A stretch of DNA of 64,000 nt, taken from the NCBI GenBank assembly GCA_035499555.1, contig DATJYO010000046.1:106345-170344 (forward strand). The letters run 5' to 3'. A program made the position numbers and the translations under genes. The stretch comes from Bog-159 sp035499555 (GTDB lineage: Bacteria > Acidobacteriota > Terriglobia > Bryobacterales > Bryobacteraceae). Below, one piece after another: positions 41,432 to 50,115 of the stretch (position 1 is its first letter; the number at the start of each line of letters is the position of its first letter). Under the pieces are notes generated by a model that was given only the letters and a program-made list of their open reading frames with translations, had not been told where the DNA came from and searched no databases.

Positions 41432-42409
41432 ATGTTTCTTGCTTCCGGTTCGGCCATGCCGCGTGTCTGCCTGCTCCTGGTAACCGCGTTCTCGGCGAGC
41501 CTGCCGGCCGTCGCGGGCGCTCCCGTGCGCGAGGTGTCGTCCATCGCCTACTGCCCCGCCAAAGGCCTGGTGGCGGCGGCCTATCGCGGCGGCCAAGTCG
41601 TGCTTTGGGAATTCGACTCCGCGCGTGTCCGGAAAGTCTTCAACGCCGCGCCTCCCGCCGTCACCTGGAACAAACCCCTGGCGCAATTCAGCCCCGACGG
41701 CAACTTCCTGGCTTTCACCCAGGAAGGCGATGCGGGGCTCCTCGCCTACCAGGTCGATACCGGCCAGTCCACGCTCCTGGTGCCCAAGCGTCTCCTGGTG
41801 GAAGGCATCGCCGCGCTGAACTGGTCCCCTGCCTCGGACAGCATCCTGGTAGCCGTCGGCCGTAGTATCTTCCTCGTCTCCCACGGCGGCCGCAGCCGCT
41901 GGCAGCGCCGTCTGGAAACCCGCGCCTTGATTACCGATGTCGCGTGGCATCCTTCGCAGAAGGTCTACACCGTGGCCGTAGACGATGGCGAGATCTCCAC
42001 CTGGGAGGCCACCAGCGGCCGCCTGATCGCCTCCGCCCGATTGGATATCGGCGGCTATGGCGTGCCCGTGAAAGTGATGTGGACAGACGCGTATTCCCTG
42101 GTGGCCGAGGTGCGCGGCGCCAGCCTCGTGTGGCTGGATCCCGAAACCCTGAAGCCGCAAACGGTGACCGCCTGCCACTGCCTGGATTTTGCCGGGAGCG
42201 GCACCGGGATCTTCGCCTGGGAACCTCCGGTGGTCGCCGTCTTCAGCCAGGCCGGCCGCCGCGCGCGCGAATTGCGTACGCCGTTCGCCGGCGACGGCGC
42301 CATCGCCTGGGCCGACGGCGGCCGCATCTTCACCCCGGCTGCGGATTCCGCTGTCGATCTGCGGGATGCCCGCAGCGGCCGCGTCCTCCGCACCTTCACG
42401 CTCCCCTGA
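41432..42409 (+). CDS. Exported WD40-like beta-propeller protein
   Basis: A 325-residue exported protein. The signal peptide is best fitted from ATG 41456 (MPRVCLLLVTAFSASLPAVA), so the ATG at 41432 may not be used. The rest consists of WD40/YVTN-like blades: FSPDGNFLAFTQEGDAGLLA, LNWSPASDSILVAVG, VAWHPSQKVYTVAVDDGEIS and DLRDARSGRVLRTFTL. It is probably a periplasmic protein-interaction platform. It precedes the GH109-like gene by 29 bases and is on the same strand. Confidence 0.72.
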   Translation: MFLASGSAMPRVCLLLVTAFSASLPAVAGAPVREVSSIAYCPAKGLVAAAYRGGQVVLWEFDSARVRKVFNAAPPAVTWNKPLAQFSPDGNFLAFTQEGDAGLLAYQVDTGQSTLLVPKRLLVEGIAALNWSPASDSILVAVGRSIFLVSHGGRSRWQRRLETRALITDVAWHPSQKVYTVAVDDGEISTWEATSGRLIASARLDIGGYGVPVKVMWTDAYSLVAEVRGASLVWLDPETLKPQTVTACHCLDFAGSGTGIFAWEPPVVAVFSQAGRRARELRTPFAGDGAIAWADGGRIFTPAADSAVDLRDARSGRVLRTFTLP

Positions 42410-42426
42410 GCGGCCGCGCAGCCCGC

Positions 42427-42432
42427 TAATAT
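42427..42432 (+). promoter_or_regulatory. Candidate -10 element (TAATAT) for GH109-like gene
   Basis: TAATAT ends 6 bases before the ATG at 42439, the spacing for a leaderless transcript. The intervening AGGG is too near the ATG to be a good ribosome-binding site. Confidence 0.35.
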
Positions 42433-42438
42433 AGGGCT

Positions 42439-43785
42439 ATGTCAAACCAACAGCCCAAGTCCTCGCCCTCTCGCCGCGACCTGCTGCGCGGCGCCATGGC
42501 TGGCGCCGGCGCCGCGCTCCTCAGCCCGGCCGCCGCCGCGCCGCAGGCGGAGCATCCGTCCGTCATCGGCATGCCCTTTGAGGCTCGCGAAAACGTGCGC
42601 ATGGGCCTCATCGGATGCGGCTCGCGCGGCTACAGCATGCTCCACGAGTACCTCGGCGTGGATGGGCTCACGGTCACCGCCGTCTGCGACGTGGTCAAAG
42701 ACGCCGCCCTCAAGGCCCAGGCGGCCGTCGAACGCGCCGGCCAGAAGCCGCCCGCCGTCTACGCCAACGGTGAGCACGATTTTGAAAACCTGGTGAAGCG
42801 CGACGACGTGGACTTCGTCTACATCCCCACCCCCTGGGACTGGCACGTCCCCATGGCCCTCGCCGCCATGAATCACGGCAAGCACGCCTTCGTCGAAGTT
42901 CCCGCCGCCTTTACCATCGAGGATTGCTGGAAATTGGTGGACACCTCCGAGAAGACCCGCCGCCATTGCCTGATGCTCGAGAACTGCTGTTACGGCGAAA
43001 ACGAGCTGCTGGTGTTGAACATGATCCGCGCCGGCCTGTTCGGCGATTTGCTCTACGGCGAAGGCGCCTACCTGCACGATCTGCGCCGCCTGCTGTTCGA
43101 GGACGCCAGCGAAGGCTTGTGGCGGCGCTTCCCGCATACCCGGCTCAACGGCAATCTCTATCCCACCCACGGCCTGGGACCGGTGGCCAACTACATGGGC
43201 GTCAACCGCGGCGACCGCTTCGACTACCTGGTCTCCATGAGCTCGCCCGAGCGCGGCCTGGACGCCTGGCGCCAGGCGCACGTGCCCAGGGACAGCCCCA
43301 AGTGGAAAGAAAAGTACATCTGCGGCGACCTGAACTCGTCCCTGATCAAAACCGTCAACGGCCTCATGATTACCGTGCAGCACGACGTGGTGAATCCGCA
43401 TCCTTACGACCGCATCAACCGCATCGCCGGCGTCAAAGGCATCTTCTGCGACTATCCGCCGCGCATCTACTTCGACGATCCCAAATCGGAAGAGTACACC
43501 AGCATCGACAAATATAAGGACGAATACGAGCATCCGCTCTGGAAACACCAGGGCGAGCTGGCGCGCAAGCTGGGCGGCCACGGCGGCATGGATTTCCTGA
43601 TGGTTTATCGCCTGGTGGAATGCATGCGCAAGGGCCTGCCCCCGGACTTCGATGTGTACGACGCGGCTTCCTGGAGCGCGCCCGGTCCCCTCAGCCAGCA
43701 GTCCGTGGCCCAGGGCAGCGCCCCGGTGAAGTTCCCGGACTTCACGCGGGGGCGCTGGAAGGAGAAGCGGGGCTGGCTGGTTTAA
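42439..43785 (+). CDS. Tat-exported Gfo/Idh/MocA oxidoreductase, GH109-like
   Basis: A 448-residue protein with a twin-arginine signal (SRRDLLRGAMAGAGAALL, residues 11-28) and a GFO/IDH/MOCA Rossmann domain (RMGLIGCGSRGYSMLHEYLG). It matches the NAD-dependent glycoside hydrolase family 109: VEVPAAFTIEDCWKLVDTSE, MLENCCYGENELLVLNMI, LNGNLYPTHGLGPVANYMG and HGGMDFLMVYRLVECM. Characterised members cleave alpha-N-acetylgalactosamine residues by an oxidise-eliminate-reduce cycle with tightly bound NAD, which suits Tat export of the folded protein. The substrate here is uncertain. It overlaps the convergent amidase by 44 bases. Confidence 0.85.
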   Translation: MSNQQPKSSPSRRDLLRGAMAGAGAALLSPAAAAPQAEHPSVIGMPFEARENVRMGLIGCGSRGYSMLHEYLGVDGLTVTAVCDVVKDAALKAQAAVERAGQKPPAVYANGEHDFENLVKRDDVDFVYIPTPWDWHVPMALAAMNHGKHAFVEVPAAFTIEDCWKLVDTSEKTRRHCLMLENCCYGENELLVLNMIRAGLFGDLLYGEGAYLHDLRRLLFEDASEGLWRRFPHTRLNGNLYPTHGLGPVANYMGVNRGDRFDYLVSMSSPERGLDAWRQAHVPRDSPKWKEKYICGDLNSSLIKTVNGLMITVQHDVVNPHPYDRINRIAGVKGIFCDYPPRIYFDDPKSEEYTSIDKYKDEYEHPLWKHQGELARKLGGHGGMDFLMVYRLVECMRKGLPPDFDVYDAASWSAPGPLSQQSVAQGSAPVKFPDFTRGRWKEKRGWLV

Positions 43786-44536
43786 TCTCCAGCGACACCG
43801 TGCGCACCTCCACGTCCCGGTCGCGCAGGATGTGCAGCACCTTGCCCGCGCCGTCCACCACCACGCTGGCGCCGCCGTAGGTCTGCCCTTTCCACGGGCC
43901 GTGTGTCATCATGCCGATCACGTCCGTCCCCACCACCGGGCATTTCCACTCGGCCGCCCGCCGCGTCACCAGGCGCTCCAGTTCCTTGGCGTGCTGCGGC
44001 CACTGATCCACCGGCGCCGCCCAGCCGTACGGCACCAGCATCAGGTCCGGCCGGAGCTCGGCGATTCGCCGCGCGATCTGGTCGCCGAAAGTGTCCGCGC
44101 AGATCACCAGCCCCACCCGCCCGAATTCGGTCTCCACCACGCCGATGTCCTGCGCGCGGCCTTCCGCGTAAGGCGGATCCATCAGCCACGCCAGCACGTT
44201 CAGCTTGCGATGCTTCCAGCGGATCTTGCCGGTCTTGTCCACCAGGATGGCGGCATCGTACAGTCTCTCGCCGTCCTTCTCGTCCAGGCCGATCGAGATG
44301 GTGAGCCCGTATTTGCGCGCCAGCGCCGCGATCCGGTCGCTGTCGGCGCCCGGGATCGGTGTGGCCTGGCGGTGTGCGTCCGGATTCTCCCAGCCCAGGA
44401 TCACCGACTCCGGAAACGCGGCGATGTCCGCATGCGCGGCGGCGGCGTCATCGAGCGCGTACTCGATCCGCCGGAAATTGCCTTCCCGGTCGCCGTCCAG
44501 GCACAGGATCTGGCAGACCGCCACCCGCAGTTTCAT
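43742..44536 (-). CDS. Carbon-nitrogen hydrolase (nitrilase superfamily)
   Basis: A 264-residue cytoplasmic amidase-fold enzyme. The Glu-Lys-Cys triad is present: Glu in DIAAFPESVILGW, Lys in IRWKHRKLNVL, and Cys in LVICADTFGDQ near residue 145. It hydrolyses an unknown amide or nitrile. The ATG shares ATGA with the stop of the upstream DinB-like gene, so the two are coupled. The 3' end overlaps the opposing GH109-like gene. Confidence 0.85.
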   Translation of the reverse strand: MKLRVAVCQILCLDGDREGNFRRIEYALDDAAAAHADIAAFPESVILGWENPDAHRQATPIPGADSDRIAALARKYGLTISIGLDEKDGERLYDAAILVDKTGKIRWKHRKLNVLAWLMDPPYAEGRAQDIGVVETEFGRVGLVICADTFGDQIARRIAELRPDLMLVPYGWAAPVDQWPQHAKELERLVTRRAAEWKCPVVGTDVIGMMTHGPWKGQTYGGASVVVDGAGKVLHILRDRDVEVRTVSLEIKPASPASPSSAPA

Positions 44537-44985
44537 CTCCGGCTTTCCAATGCCTGCCGCATCTGCCGCAGGTGCTCGCGCCGGTGCGCATAGCGCTGCA
44601 GCACCCAGGTCAGGCCGGCGTCCAGTATCTGTTGCGCCAGTTCATCGCTCGCCTGCGCGGCCTGCGCGTCGGCGGCCGCGGCGCTCTCCATCGCCAGCCG
44701 CGCTGCGGCGCCGCCGGGGATGGCCTGCGCCAGCGCCTTCACCGCCTGGTTGATGGAATCGACCGTCAGCCCGCCCAGGCTGGACGGTTCGAAGCCCGCC
44801 GCCCGCCAATGCTTCAGTAAGTAGCAGACCCGCTGGTCCCAGAAGGCCAGGTGGCCTAACAGGGACGACACGGTCCAGCCCGAGCCCACCGCCAGCGCGA
44901 ACGAGCGCTCGTCGAGACCCGCGATCAGGGCCGCCATCTCCTGCCGGGAAGCGTCGTTTTCCTGGACAAATTCGTGGCCTGTCAT
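44533..44985 (-). CDS. DinB-like protein
   Basis: A 150-residue four-helix protein of the DinB/YfiT superfamily. The metal-ligand histidines occur in SSLLGHLAFWDQRV and YAHRREHLRQMRQ. ATG at 44985 gives MTGHEFVQENDASRQEM, the normal start; a longer frame exists upstream but runs into the promoter region of the divergent gene. It is coupled to the amidase gene by a 4-base overlap. The function is unknown. Confidence 0.75.
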   Translation of the reverse strand: MTGHEFVQENDASRQEMAALIAGLDERSFALAVGSGWTVSSLLGHLAFWDQRVCYLLKHWRAAGFEPSSLGGLTVDSINQAVKALAQAIPGGAAARLAMESAAAADAQAAQASDELAQQILDAGLTWVLQRYAHRREHLRQMRQALESRR

Positions 44986-45120
44986 CGTACGCCAGTCTAT
45001 TTTAGCCCCAATGCGAATCTCATCCCATTTGTTCTTTCGCCGCCTGACCATTTTTCCCGCGCGCAGTATAGCCGCATCCACCGGCCCTTCCCCCATCCCC
45101 ACCGCGTTATCATCAGAGCC

Positions 45121-46434
45121 ATGATGCTCCGCCTGCACGCGCTACTTGCCGCGCTGGCCGCCGTCGCTCTCGCCCAGAACTGGCCGTCCTTCCGCGGCCC
45201 CGCGGCTTCCGGCGTCGCCGACCGGCAGAACCTGCCGGCGGTTTGGGACGTCGCGCGCGGCGCGCACATCCGTTGGTCCACCGCCATCCCCGGCCTCGCC
45301 CACTCCAGCCCGATCGTCTGGCAGGACAGCGTCTTCCTCACCACCGCGGTCAGCAGCCGGCCCGACGCCTCCTTCAAGCGCGGCCTCTACGGCGAAGGCG
45401 ACGCCTCCGATGACACCAGCCCGCAGCAGTGGAAGCTGCTCTGCCTCGATCGCCGCACCGGCAAACTCCTCTGGGAGCGCACCGCCTATCAGGGCGCGCC
45501 CAAAGAGAAGCGCCACATGAAAGCCACCTATGCCAACTCCACGCCCGCCACCGACGGCCATGTGGTGATCGCTTTCTTCGGCTCCCAGGGACTCTACGCC
45601 TACGATCCCGCCGGCAAGCTGCTCTGGCAGCGCGACCTCGGCCGGCTCGACGTGGGCGCCTACGATCTGCCCGAGTACGAGTGGGGCACCGCCAGTTCCC
45701 CCATCCTCTACGGCCGCGAAGTCATCGTGCAGTGCGATCAGCAGAAAGGATCGTTCCTGGAAGCCTTCGATCGGGATACCGGCCGCATCCTCTGGAAGAC
45801 CGGCCGCGACGAGCTGCCCTCCTGGGGCACGCCCTCCGTATTCACCGGACCCGCGCGCGCCGAGCTGGTCGCCAACGGCTCCAATTTCGTCCGCGGTTAC
45901 GATCCCGCCACCGGCAAGGAATTGTGGCGCCTCGGCGGCAGTTCCAAGATTACGGCTCCTACGCCCGTTTCCGCCGATGGCCTGATCGTGGTCGCCAGCG
46001 GCCGCCGTCCCGAAGCGCCCATCTTCGTCATTCGCGCCGGCGCCTCCGGCGACATCACCGGCGATACGCACTGGGTGGCCTGGCAAAAAGAGCATCGCGG
46101 CCCCTACATGCCCACGCCCCTCATCTATCGCGGCTATCTTTATATCCTCGGCAACGCCGGCGTCTTCGATTGCTACAACCTGTCCACCGGCGAAGAGATC
46201 TATCGCGAACGCATTCCGCACCAGGGCTCCGGATTCTCGGGCTCGCCCGTCGCCTCCGACGGCCGCATCTACCTGCCCAGCGAGGATGGCGATGTCTTCG
46301 TCGTCAAAGCCGGTCCGCATTTCGAACTGCTCGGAAAGAACGAAATGGGCGATCCCCTCATGGCCACCCCGGCCATCTCCGGCGGCCTGCTCCTGGTACG
46401 CACCCAGCATCGCCTGTGGGGCATCGGCGAGTGA
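45121..46434 (+). CDS. Exported PQQ-binding-like beta-propeller protein
   Basis: A 437-residue exported propeller. A short signal peptide (RLHALLAALAAVALA) is followed by NWPSFRGPAASG, the opening of WD40-like PQQ proteins, and repeated blades with WxxxTG turns: KLLCLDRRTGKLLWERTAYQ, FLEAFDRDTGRILWKTGRD, VRGYDPATGKELWRLGG. No cytochrome or catalytic dehydrogenase motif is evident, so it could be a BamB-like scaffold or a non-enzymatic sensor. A TATCAT box ends 7 bases before the ATG. Its stop overlaps the next start (GTGA). Confidence 0.82.
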   Translation: MMLRLHALLAALAAVALAQNWPSFRGPAASGVADRQNLPAVWDVARGAHIRWSTAIPGLAHSSPIVWQDSVFLTTAVSSRPDASFKRGLYGEGDASDDTSPQQWKLLCLDRRTGKLLWERTAYQGAPKEKRHMKATYANSTPATDGHVVIAFFGSQGLYAYDPAGKLLWQRDLGRLDVGAYDLPEYEWGTASSPILYGREVIVQCDQQKGSFLEAFDRDTGRILWKTGRDELPSWGTPSVFTGPARAELVANGSNFVRGYDPATGKELWRLGGSSKITAPTPVSADGLIVVASGRRPEAPIFVIRAGASGDITGDTHWVAWQKEHRGPYMPTPLIYRGYLYILGNAGVFDCYNLSTGEEIYRERIPHQGSGFSGSPVASDGRIYLPSEDGDVFVVKAGPHFELLGKNEMGDPLMATPAISGGLLLVRTQHRLWGIGE

Positions 46435-47345
46435 CTGCCGAGCGCTCCCATGGCAGAGCTTACCTCGCCCTGACGGCCGTCTGCTTCTTTTGGGGAACCA
46501 CTTACTTAGCCATCCGCATCGCCCTCGAATCCTTTCCGCCCCTGCTGCTGGTCTGCGCGCGCTTCATGCTCTCCGGTTCGTTGATGCTGGCCGCCATCCG
46601 CCTGCGCGGCGTCCAGCTTCCCCGCGGGCCGAATCTGCGCGCCGCCTGTCTGAGCGGCGTGCTGGTTCTGGGCATCGGGAACGGCGGCCTGGTGATGGCC
46701 GAACAGTGGGTGCCCAGCGGCGTGGCCGGCCTCATCATTACCTGTTCGCCGTTCTGGATGGTCGGCGTGGAGGCGCTCCTGCCCGGCGGCGAGCCGCTGC
46801 ATCTGCCCGGCATTCTCGGCATGCTGGTCGGCCTGGCCGGCGCCGCGCTCCTGTTCACTCCGGATGTCCACAGCCACGCATTGAACGCGGGGCTGCTGCG
46901 CGGCTTCGCGGTGCTGCAGGTCGGCATGGCCGGATGGGCCTTCGGATCCATCTACCAGCGCCGCCAGGCCGGACCCGCCCACCCCATCGTCAACGGAGCC
47001 GTGCAACAACTGGCCGCCGGCGTGTCGTTCCTGCCGCTGGCCCTGGCCTATCCCGAACATCCCGTGCACTGGAGCATCCCCGGCGTTTGCGCCATCCTGT
47101 ACCTGGTGATGTTCGGCTCTATCGTCGGCTATAGCTCGTACATCTACGCGCTCGACCGCCTGCCCGTGGCCATCGTCTCCGTGTATCCTTACGTGAACTC
47201 CGTCGTCGCCGTGACCCTGGGCTGGCTGGTCTTTCGCGAACCGTTCGGCCCGCGCGAAGCCGCCGCCATGGCGGTAATCTTCACCGGCGTGGCCCTGGTC
47301 AAGCGCTACAGCAAGCCGGCCGCCGCCCGTGCCCGTGCCGGCTGA
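46431..47345 (+). CDS. EamA/DMT family transporter
   Basis: A 304-residue membrane protein with about ten helices and two EamA repeats. FFWGTTYLAIRIALESFPPL is the conserved first repeat, and SSYIYALDRLPVAIVSVYPY plus VNSVVAVTLGWLVFREPF the second. It is an inner-membrane metabolite exporter of the drug/metabolite superfamily with unknown substrate. The start is GTG at 46431, overlapping the previous stop by 4 bases, which explains the unusually long upstream frame. Confidence 0.87.
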   Translation: MTAERSHGRAYLALTAVCFFWGTTYLAIRIALESFPPLLLVCARFMLSGSLMLAAIRLRGVQLPRGPNLRAACLSGVLVLGIGNGGLVMAEQWVPSGVAGLIITCSPFWMVGVEALLPGGEPLHLPGILGMLVGLAGAALLFTPDVHSHALNAGLLRGFAVLQVGMAGWAFGSIYQRRQAGPAHPIVNGAVQQLAAGVSFLPLALAYPEHPVHWSIPGVCAILYLVMFGSIVGYSSYIYALDRLPVAIVSVYPYVNSVVAVTLGWLVFREPFGPREAAAMAVIFTGVALVKRYSKPAAARARAG

Positions 47346-47374
47346 GGCGGGCTCCGCCGCGCAAAAGCCGCGCG

Positions 47375-48736
47375 CTACTCTTCCGTCTCGCCCAGGTCCG
47401 CCGCGCGATTCTCGAACTTGGTGAATTCCTTCAGAAACACCAGGTCGATCTTACCCACCGGGCCGTTGCGCTGCTTGGCCAGCAGCAGTTCCGCCTGCCC
47501 TTGCAGACTGGCGTCCTGCGGGCGGTAGATCTCTTCCCGGAAGATGAAGGCCACCAGGTCCGCGTCCTGCTCGATGGAGCCCGATTCGCGCAAATCGCTC
47601 AACTGCGGCCGGTGATCCCCCTGGCGCGTCTCCGGCGCGCGGCTGAGCTGCGAAAGCACCAGCAGGGGCACGTTCAGATCCTTGGCCAGCAGTTTCATGC
47701 CCCGCGAGATCGTGCTGATCTCCTGGTTGCGGTTCTCGTACCGCCCGCGCCCGCTCATCAACTGCAGATAGTCCACCACCACCAGCCCCAGCCCGTGCTC
47801 CGCCTTGGTACGCCGCAGCTTGGCGTGCATGTCCATCAGGTGCAGGCCCGCCGTATCGTCGATGAACAGCGGCGCTTCCACCAGGCTGGATGCCGCCGCC
47901 TGCAGCCGCTTGCGCTCGTCCGCGTTCAGGTAGCCGGCGCGGAACTTCTGGCTGTCCACCCGCGCCGTGGCGCACAGCATGCGCGTCAGCAGCGACTCTT
48001 TCGACATTTCCAGTGAGAAGACCGCTACCGTGCGCTTCACCTTGGTGGCCACGTGCTGCGCGATGTTCAGCGCCAGCGCCGTCTTCCCCATCGACGGACG
48101 CGCCGCCAGGATGAACAGGTCCCCCGCATGCAGTCCGCTGGTCTTTTCGTCGAACTTCGTAAATCCCGTGCTGATGCCCTTGACCCGCTTGCTCGGATCC
48201 AGAAAGGCGTTCAGCCCGCCCTGGTACTCCTCGATCACCTGCCGCGGGCTCACCAGTCCGCTCTTGACCCGCGCCTCGCCCATCTTCAGCAGGGTCTCTT
48301 CGGCGCCCGCCAGGATCTCGTCCGGATCCTCTTCGCCCATCAGGCAGCGGTTCATCATGTGCTGCGAGGCGACGATGATGCGCCGCAGCACCGCCTTGTC
48401 TTTGACGATGCGTATGTAGGCGTCGATGTTCAGGATCTGCGGCAGGCCGTCGTCCAGCGAAACCAGGTAGCTCAGACCGTCGCAGGACTCCAGTTCGTTG
48501 AAACGCATCAGCTCGTTGGCTACCGTGATGCGGTCGATGTGCTCGCTGCGCTCGTGCAGCTCGCCCATGCGGCGGAAGATGCGCCGGTGCTTCTCCAGGC
48601 TGAAATCGTCGGCTTCCAGTTCGCCCGCGGCCTGTATGTAGAGGCTGTCGTTGAGCATGATCGAGCCGAGCACGAACCGCTCGGCATCTACATTGCTCGG
48701 AAGTCCTTTATCCAGGGAAATCGCAGGCGCGGACAT
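47375..48736 (-). CDS. dnaB: Replicative DNA helicase DnaB
   Basis: A 453-residue hexameric helicase of the replication fork. The N-terminal domain is residues 1-115 (LPSNVDAERFVLGSIMLNDS). The RecA-like domain has Walker A AARPSMGKTALALN near residues 210-223, the Walker B region LVVVDYLQLMSGRGRYENRN, and DLRESGSIEQDADLV with LLLAKQRNGPVG at the C-terminus, all hallmarks of DnaB. It is monocistronic. A 375-base gap separates it from the divergent gene at 49112. Confidence 0.96.
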   Translation of the reverse strand: MSAPAISLDKGLPSNVDAERFVLGSIMLNDSLYIQAAGELEADDFSLEKHRRIFRRMGELHERSEHIDRITVANELMRFNELESCDGLSYLVSLDDGLPQILNIDAYIRIVKDKAVLRRIIVASQHMMNRCLMGEEDPDEILAGAEETLLKMGEARVKSGLVSPRQVIEEYQGGLNAFLDPSKRVKGISTGFTKFDEKTSGLHAGDLFILAARPSMGKTALALNIAQHVATKVKRTVAVFSLEMSKESLLTRMLCATARVDSQKFRAGYLNADERKRLQAAASSLVEAPLFIDDTAGLHLMDMHAKLRRTKAEHGLGLVVVDYLQLMSGRGRYENRNQEISTISRGMKLLAKDLNVPLLVLSQLSRAPETRQGDHRPQLSDLRESGSIEQDADLVAFIFREEIYRPQDASLQGQAELLLAKQRNGPVGKIDLVFLKEFTKFENRAADLGETEE

Positions 48737-49111
48737 GGCGAATGATCCAGGTTAGCGGCCTGAACCGCTCCTTGCACGGCCTATTTTTGCCCCGTGTTTT
48801 GACGCGCTTAGCCTCTGCATAAAACATGCCCCTGCCGGCGAAACCGTCCGTCGCGCAAACCTTTCAAAATCAGAAACCAGGACGCCGGCTTGCACGCCTC
48901 CGCTCGATTTTTGCACAAGCCCTCCACAGGCCTGCCCGGCAATAAAACAATAAGAATCTCTTCTGTTTTTACCGCATCCGGCCCGAAATGCCAAGCACTT
49001 TCCTTTGAAGCACACGCCTGCGCGCCGGCCGGAGCCCGCCCGCTTTGCCCCCCAAATAATGCCTCCTCCCGTCCGCCTGCTTCGTATTCCGCAGTGAGGC
49101 AGGAAACACCA
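48737..49111. other. Intergenic region between divergent genes
   Basis: This 375-base gap lies between dnaB and the DUF4252 gene. It contains several AT-rich patches (for example around 48943-48975) that could hold promoters for both directions, but I see no exact promoter, hairpin terminator, tRNA or credible small gene. Confidence 0.5.
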
Positions 49112-49645
49112 ATGAGAATCGCAACCTTCGTTCTGGCAGCCGCCGCGCTCCCGCTCTGGGCGCAGGAGATCAAGCTGCCGGTCAATCTGGACGCCCTGGC
49201 CGACAAGGCCGAAGAGTCCGTGGTCGTCACCATGGATAAGACCATGCTGAAGTTCGCCGGCCGCTTCCTCAAGGACTCCGACGACGCCGATGCCCGCAAG
49301 ATCATCGCCGGCCTGGACGGCATCTACGTGCGCAGCTTCGAGTTCGCCAAAGAGGGGGCCTACAGCCCAGCCGACGTGGAGGCCGTGCGCCGCCAATTGC
49401 AGGGTCCCGCCTGGGGACGCATCGTCGGCGTGCGCTCCAAGCGCAGCGACGGCGACGTGGATGTGTACTTCAAAGACGCCGGCAACGGCCAACTCGGCGG
49501 CATCGTGGTCATCGCCGCCGAACCGCGCGAATTGACCATCGTCCATATCGTCGGCACCATCGATCCCGAAAAGATCGGGGAACTGGGCGGCGAGTTCGGT
49601 ATCCCCCGCCTGAACGCGTCGCGCATACGGAGGATCTCGCAGTGA
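49112..49645 (+). CDS. DUF4252-like exported protein
   Basis: A 177-residue exported protein: signal peptide IATFVLAAAALPLWA, then KLPVNLDALADKAEESVVVT, LDGIYVRSFEFAKEG, WGRIVGVRSKRSDGDVDVYF and a C-terminal VVIAAEPRELTIVHIVGTID. This order of strands fits the DUF4252 family, whose members are small secreted proteins of unknown role. GAGGCAGGA precedes the ATG at 49112. The last codon overlaps the next GTG start (GTGA). Confidence 0.72.
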   Translation: MRIATFVLAAAALPLWAQEIKLPVNLDALADKAEESVVVTMDKTMLKFAGRFLKDSDDADARKIIAGLDGIYVRSFEFAKEGAYSPADVEAVRRQLQGPAWGRIVGVRSKRSDGDVDVYFKDAGNGQLGGIVVIAAEPRELTIVHIVGTIDPEKIGELGGEFGIPRLNASRIRRISQ

Positions 49646-50115
49646 AGATCCGCCTCTTGGCCGGCCTGCTGATCGCGGCCGGCGCGGCCTGCGGCGGCGA
49701 TTCTGCCTTCGACCAGATCGTGCACGCCATCGAGTCGCACTACGGCGTCCGCCGGATGCACATTCCGTTCCTGGGCCTGGCCAGCTTCGTGGTCGATGTG
49801 ACGCGCCCCGAGGGCGCCAGCGGCCTGAAACTGGCCATCTTCGAAGACCTTAAATCGTCCGGGCACGAATGGGCCGAGCGCGACCGCTTCATGCAATCGC
49901 TGGACGACACCGGCCTGCATCCCTTCGTGCGCGTCCATAACCGCCGCGACGGCGAAGCGACTTACATTTTCATGAGTCCCGACAGCCGGCGCGCGCGGAT
50001 CCTGGTCGCCAGCTTCGAGCGCGATGAAGCCACCGTCGTGGAGGTGAAAGCCGACCTCGACACCGTCTTCCGCCACCTCGACGAGCCCGATCGCATCGGG
50101 AAATCGTCTAAGTAG
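49642..50115 (+). CDS. Exported protein of unknown function, coupled to DUF4252 gene
   Basis: A 157-residue exported protein with signal peptide LLAGLLIAAGAACG, a possible lipobox. The mature part (YGVRRMHIPFLGLASFVVDV, FVRVHNRRDGEATYIFMSPD, ARILVASFERDEATVVEVKA) is a beta-rich fold that resembles its upstream partner in strand order, so the two may be diverged relatives. The start is GTG at 49642 with GGAGG 9 bases upstream. It ends 8 bases inside the glgP stop region on the opposite strand. Confidence 0.65.
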   Translation: MKIRLLAGLLIAAGAACGGDSAFDQIVHAIESHYGVRRMHIPFLGLASFVVDVTRPEGASGLKLAIFEDLKSSGHEWAERDRFMQSLDDTGLHPFVRVHNRRDGEATYIFMSPDSRRARILVASFERDEATVVEVKADLDTVFRHLDEPDRIGKSSK

